From an uncultured Clostridia bacterium (lineage in GTDB: Bacteria > Bacillota > Clostridia > Peptostreptococcales > Acidaminobacteraceae), in contig CALFKA010000124.1 in assembly GCA_937880545.1 (NCBI GenBank), positions 1-8,875 of the forward strand: 8,875 nt of DNA, written 5' to 3'. Positions 5,892-8,875 of the stretch are shown one piece after another. A model generated the notes under the pieces. It saw nothing but the letters and a program-made list of their open reading frames with translations. It had not been told where the DNA came from and searched no databases. Position 1 is the first letter of the stretch; every line of letters starts with the position of its first letter. The position numbers and the translations under genes were made by a program.

Positions 5892-5944
5892 TTAAAAGCC
5901 AACAGCCCCCTTGCGTTGGATTTCAGATCGAACACAAGGGGGCT
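5892..5944 (-). terminator. Terminator of the ABC exporter gene
   Basis: AGCCCCCTTG (5904-5913) and CAAGGGGGCT (5935-5944) form a perfect 10-bp GC-rich stem. It extends by GTT/AAC past a position that is a C-A mismatch on the plus strand but a G-U wobble in the leftward transcript, favouring the minus direction. On that strand the stem is followed, after GTTGGC, by TTTT. It lies about 70-120 bases beyond the exporter stop at 6016 and upstream of the PadR promoter. Confidence 0.75.
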
Positions 5945-6015
5945 TAGTTAATTAGTTATAGACTTCTTTGATCTTTCTCATTTATCATTTACTGCATTAT
6001 CGGTATCATCTTGAC

Positions 6016-7605
6016 CTAACGCAGGCTCAAGATCTGCTCAAATCCCGCTCTCCCCTTCTCACTGAATTGATGAGAGATGACGATGAGCGTACGATCCGTA
6101 ATACCTAATATCAGGTTTTCAATCATGGATACATTTTCTGCATCCAGGTTTGCCAGTGGTTCATCGAGAATCAAAATGGGAGTTTCTCTTAGCAAGCTGC
6201 GCGCCAGTCCAATTCGCTTTTTCTCTCCTCCGGAGAGGTTTTCACCCTCCGCCTGAATTGTCATGTCCAGCTTTTCTATTGAAGCGAGATAGTTCAGACC
6301 GACAGCTCGCAACACAGAGAATAGCTTTTCATCAGGTATCTTCCGATACATGGTGAGATTGTTTCTGAGGCTCTCTTCGAAGAGAAAGGCATCCTGTCTC
6401 ATGATGGTAATCAGCTCATACAAGTTACTTAGTTCTTCCACAGGTTTTTGATCAATCATGATGCTTCCGGATTGTGGAGAGTAGTAATTTACTAGCATGT
6501 CGATAAGAGTTGTCTTTCCCGATCCACTAGTTCCCTGTATCAAGTACCTCCTGTTCTTTTCAAATGACATACTCAGTTCAGCGAACAGTTCTCTATCATC
6601 AAATCCGAATGTAACGTTCTCGTATTCAATGCGACCAACTTCATGAGGGTGGAGTTCTGTCTGCTTCTCCTGCAGTAGTTTATAGCTACAAAAGGAGATG
6701 ACGGATTCATTGACCGGCTTGACTGAAACCAGATCTTGCAAGAGATAAGATAGGGTAACGATCGGATACGAAAGTTGATCGATCATGCCGGCGGCAATGA
6801 AAAATCTGCCGGCAGAAAAATCCCCTTTTAAAACCAGGTAGGCTGCCACCGCGATGATAATGAAGTGTGAGATATAGGACAATGCCGCCGACACCGCTCT
6901 GGCAACATAGCTCATCTTTCGTTTCTGCCAGTTTTTCTCTTGTGTCAAGCGGTTCGACTCATCGAAGATAAGGAATACCTCTTCTTCTATAGCATAGTTT
7001 TTGATCACTTCAAAACCACGCAGCCAATCATTCAGTTTTCTCAAATGACTTTCGAACTGCCTGACATAGTCCATCTGCGCCTTCTGAAGCTTCTTTTCTG
7101 CAAGCTTTGGAACATACAGAGGCATTGTTAGAAGAACCAGAGTTATCAGGGCAATCCGGTAATCGAGGAGAAAAAGTGAGATACTGACGATAGCGATCTT
7201 AACCACGATCTCACCAAGCAGTGGAACGGTCGAGAAGTATTGATTCTCAACCATCTCCATTTCGTTGGTGTATTGAGCGATATACTCGCCATCGGTTCTT
7301 CGGAGAAAGTCCGGGTACTTTCGGCGCAGCAGAGACGCAAAGAAATCTCGGCGCACTTGTTCTATGGAGCAGACAGCAAATTTTCCCCGAGCTAAATCAT
7401 ATAGATAGTAAAAACCAAGTTCAAACAAGATAAATAAAAGCAAGAGCAAACCGTACCGCACCGTTGACGAGACATCCGATACTAAAGCAAAATCTAGTAC
7501 GTCCCCTTTAAAAAATTGGACTCGGACAGCAATAATCGCAGTAATAGTTGAAAACAGTATCGCCTGAAGCAACAAAAAAATATTCGATTTCACGTATTTC
7601 TTCAC
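6016..7605 (-). CDS. ABC exporter, fused membrane and ATPase domains
   Basis: A 529-residue half-transporter of the MsbA/LmrA type, which dimerises to export lipids, drugs or peptides using ATP. The N-terminal half has helices near residues 7-29, 50-70, 128-163 (two) and 240-283 (two). The ATPase half is complete: Walker A GTSGSGKTT (358-366), Q-loop Gln404, signature LSGGE (457-461), Walker B ILDEP (Asp481, Glu482) and switch His512. There is no N-terminal peptidase domain. The GTG at 7605 is chosen because GGAGG lies exactly seven bases upstream and the product then begins MKKYVKSN with a normal N-terminus; the ATG at 7641 has no ribosome binding site. The gene is alone between its own promoter and terminator. 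Whether it forms a homodimer or needs a partner encoded elsewhere is not visible, and the substrate cannot be told. Confidence 0.92.
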   Translation of the reverse strand: MKKYVKSNIFLLLQAILFSTITAIIAVRVQFFKGDVLDFALVSDVSSTVRYGLLLLLFILFELGFYYLYDLARGKFAVCSIEQVRRDFFASLLRRKYPDFLRRTDGEYIAQYTNEMEMVENQYFSTVPLLGEIVVKIAIVSISLFLLDYRIALITLVLLTMPLYVPKLAEKKLQKAQMDYVRQFESHLRKLNDWLRGFEVIKNYAIEEEVFLIFDESNRLTQEKNWQKRKMSYVARAVSAALSYISHFIIIAVAAYLVLKGDFSAGRFFIAAGMIDQLSYPIVTLSYLLQDLVSVKPVNESVISFCSYKLLQEKQTELHPHEVGRIEYENVTFGFDDRELFAELSMSFEKNRRYLIQGTSGSGKTTLIDMLVNYYSPQSGSIMIDQKPVEELSNLYELITIMRQDAFLFEESLRNNLTMYRKIPDEKLFSVLRAVGLNYLASIEKLDMTIQAEGENLSGGEKKRIGLARSLLRETPILILDEPLANLDAENVSMIENLILGITDRTLIVISHQFSEKGRAGFEQILSLR

Positions 7606-7612
7606 GTTATAA

Positions 7613-7617
7613 CCTCC
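7613..7617 (-). promoter_or_regulatory. Ribosome binding site deciding the exporter's GTG start
   Basis: GGAGG on the minus strand lies seven bases before the GTG at 7605. The site is inside the longer open frame from ATG 7641, whose own upstream region lacks any GGAGG-like sequence, so the longer form is unlikely. Confidence 0.85.
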
Positions 7618-7719
7618 ATAAGAAAACTCACTATTGAACATAGTGATGACTCATCTGTGTTTTCTCATGGGATTAGCGAATGCGCACGATCGAATACTCC
7701 GTTTCATTGAATTGTATCT

Positions 7720-7749
7720 ATCATACCTGAGTTTCAACTCACTTTTCAA
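7720..7749 (-). promoter_or_regulatory. Promoter of the ABC exporter with palindrome in its spacer
   Basis: On the minus strand TTGAAA (7749-7744) and TATGAT (7725-7720) are 18 bases apart, a plausible sigma-A promoter about 115 bases before the GTG start. The spacer contains GAGTT-TC-AACTC (7729-7740), a perfect 5-bp inverted repeat that could be an operator. A second TTGAAA/TACAAT pair nearby has only a 15-base spacer and is less likely. Confidence 0.55.
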
Positions 7750-7837
7750 TGGATTCGGCAGATTGAGGTGAGCATTGTCAACGACAGATCAACCTTCTCC
7801 CATTACTTTATGTATGATTCGAGAATAATCTGTGACG

Positions 7838-7860
7838 TGGTATAATATTTTTAATATTAT
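7838..7860 (+). promoter_or_regulatory. Extended -10 promoter of the rightward lipoprotein gene, overlapped by a palindrome
   Basis: TGGTATAAT (7838-7846) is an ideal extended -10 element; no good -35 is seen, which extended -10 promoters tolerate. ATAATATT (7842-7849) and AATATTAT (7853-7860) form a perfect 8-bp inverted repeat with a 3-base centre, covering the -10 and the expected start site. This is either an operator or a by-product of AT-richness. The ATG at 7905 lies about 50 bases downstream. Confidence 0.65.
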
Positions 7861-7904
7861 TGCAACTTTCCGTTCTGTTGCACGAACTACTGACGAGGTG
7901 AAAC

Positions 7905-8875
7905 ATGAAGGTTAGATTATTCGTTTTGGGATTACTGCTGGTTGCCCTGCTTGCTTTCACGCCTGGCTGCACGAAGGAAGGTGGTATACCCGAAAAGCCG
8001 GAACCCGTTCAGGTAGAAACACCTGTGGAATCCGTAGAGACACCTTCGGAAGAAACTCCGGTCGTTGAGGAAGAGCCTGTTGTGATAGAAGAGGAGATTG
8101 ATTATCCGCTGATCTACAGCACAGTCCTCGAAAAGTTTTACAGCCTGATCATATCTGCTCCTGAAGGGTCGGAAGAGGTAGAGGGTGAAATGGGCGTCCT
8201 GGAAGCGATTATGGAAATGAAGACCGGCGATGCACTTAAGAACGTAGGATATACCATCTACGACTTTAGTGACGACGGAATTCCGGAACTGCTGATTGGC
8301 GCTGTTACCGACGCAGAAAGTTCCCTAACTGCCGGAAACGATATCTTTGCGGTCTATACTTCTTTAGATAAACAACCACACTTTGTATTTGAGGGTTTTG
8401 CAAGAAGCAGTTACCGTTATCTTGGCGACGGGAGATTTTTCTATTTCGGCTCCGGTGGCGCAATGTATTCCATCTTTGGCACCTTTGCCTTATCTCCGGA
8501 TGGGACTGAACTGGTCACTGAAGACTTCTACTTCACGTTTGAAAAAGAAGATGCCCCGGATGGAATTGGCTATTATCACAACACCTCAGGAAAGTGGGAC
8601 ACGTCCGCTTCAGAAGAGCTCTCCATCACCGCAGAGGAATTCTGGCAGATGATCACAGATCTCGAAGAGCAGGCAGAGACCATCCTTCTAACTCCCTTTT
8701 CAGAATATAAGTCTTCTGGAGAATATGATGATGAGGTTCCGCCACAAGCACAAGTGAAAATACAGCGCGCAGAGATTGTCCTCGAGGGATACCCCGAGGT
8801 TGACGAGTTCATCGCTGACGAAACGGAGCCGCAAACTATGGTAGCCTTCACAGTCGAAGACAGTGTGAAGAACAG
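7905..8875 (+). CDS. Lipoprotein with acidic Pro/Glu linker, function unknown (3' partial)
   Basis: The frame is open from the ATG at 7905 to the window edge (323 codons) with no stop seen, so the 3' end is missing. GAGG lies six bases upstream of the ATG. Residues 1-22 are a signal peptide ending FTPGC, which should lipidate Cys22, though Thr at -3 departs from the usual lipobox. Residues 29-66 are a flexible linker made mostly of Glu, Pro, Val and Thr. The following domain contains YDFSDDGIPELLIG (about residues 118-131), the Asp-rich turn often seen in clostridial surface lipoproteins, possibly calcium-binding, then a beta-rich region (FYFGSGGAMYSIFGTFALS). I do not recognise a named family. 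It diverges from the ABC exporter, sharing a 299-base intergenic region. Coding is supported by the signal peptide, ribosome site and long open frame; function is open. Confidence 0.85.
   Translation, partial: MKVRLFVLGLLLVALLAFTPGCTKEGGIPEKPEPVQVETPVESVETPSEETPVVEEEPVVIEEEIDYPLIYSTVLEKFYSLIISAPEGSEEVEGEMGVLEAIMEMKTGDALKNVGYTIYDFSDDGIPELLIGAVTDAESSLTAGNDIFAVYTSLDKQPHFVFEGFARSSYRYLGDGRFFYFGSGGAMYSIFGTFALSPDGTELVTEDFYFTFEKEDAPDGIGYYHNTSGKWDTSASEELSITAEEFWQMITDLEEQAETILLTPFSEYKSSGEYDDEVPPQAQVKIQRAEIVLEGYPEVDEFIADETEPQTMVAFTVEDSVKN

Noticed and set aside
5658..5951. A 97-residue open frame on the plus strand between PadR and the exporter
   Set aside because: It runs through the PadR promoter, operator and the exporter terminator, has no ribosome site, and the product shows no family features.
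8383..8851. Short open frames at 8383-8652 (+) and 8576-8851 (-)
   Set aside because: Both are shadows within the long open rightward lipoprotein frame, which has the signal peptide and ribosome site.

Overview
The window most resembles chromosomal DNA of a Gram-positive, Clostridia-like member of the Bacillota. Signs of this are strong GGAGG-type ribosome binding sites, TTGACA/TATAAT-type promoters, Rho-independent terminators, a Bce-type ABC permease, a PadR/DUF2812 gene pair, and exported proteins with Gram-positive-style signal or lipoprotein peptides. The species is not identifiable by eye. The first 46 bases are not biological: they match the 3' part of the Illumina universal adapter, so base 47 is probably a raw contig end.

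Layout from left to right. At 47-612 (+) is the C-terminal end of a BceB/FtsX-like ABC permease, cut at its 5' side by the contig end. It converges on a 706-residue secreted protein at 817-2937 (-), whose terminator lies at 695-751. That protein is unrecognised; it carries charged/aromatic repeats, a 17-residue tandem repeat and a possible PEGA-like domain. About 700 bases without a gene follow (2938-3644), holding the leader of the secreted-protein gene and, near the right end, a terminator for the next operon.

A compact leftward operon spans 5676 to 3645: a PadR repressor, a DUF2812 membrane protein and a lipoprotein with EreA/ChaN-like motifs. Both gene junctions are ATGA stop/start overlaps. 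A good sigma-A promoter (5712-5740) drives it, and perfect 9-bp inverted-repeat arms flank the -10 region, a likely PadR operator. Next comes a leftward single-gene ABC exporter (6016-7605, GTG start) with its own promoter and terminator. Diverging from it is a rightward lipoprotein gene that starts at 7905 and runs off the right edge.

The common theme is the cell envelope: peptide or drug efflux/sensing (BceB-like permease, ABC exporter) and exported or membrane-anchored proteins. The most system-like element is the translationally coupled PadR-DUF2812-lipoprotein operon with its symmetrical operator. No phage, insertion sequence, CRISPR array, tRNA or rRNA was seen.
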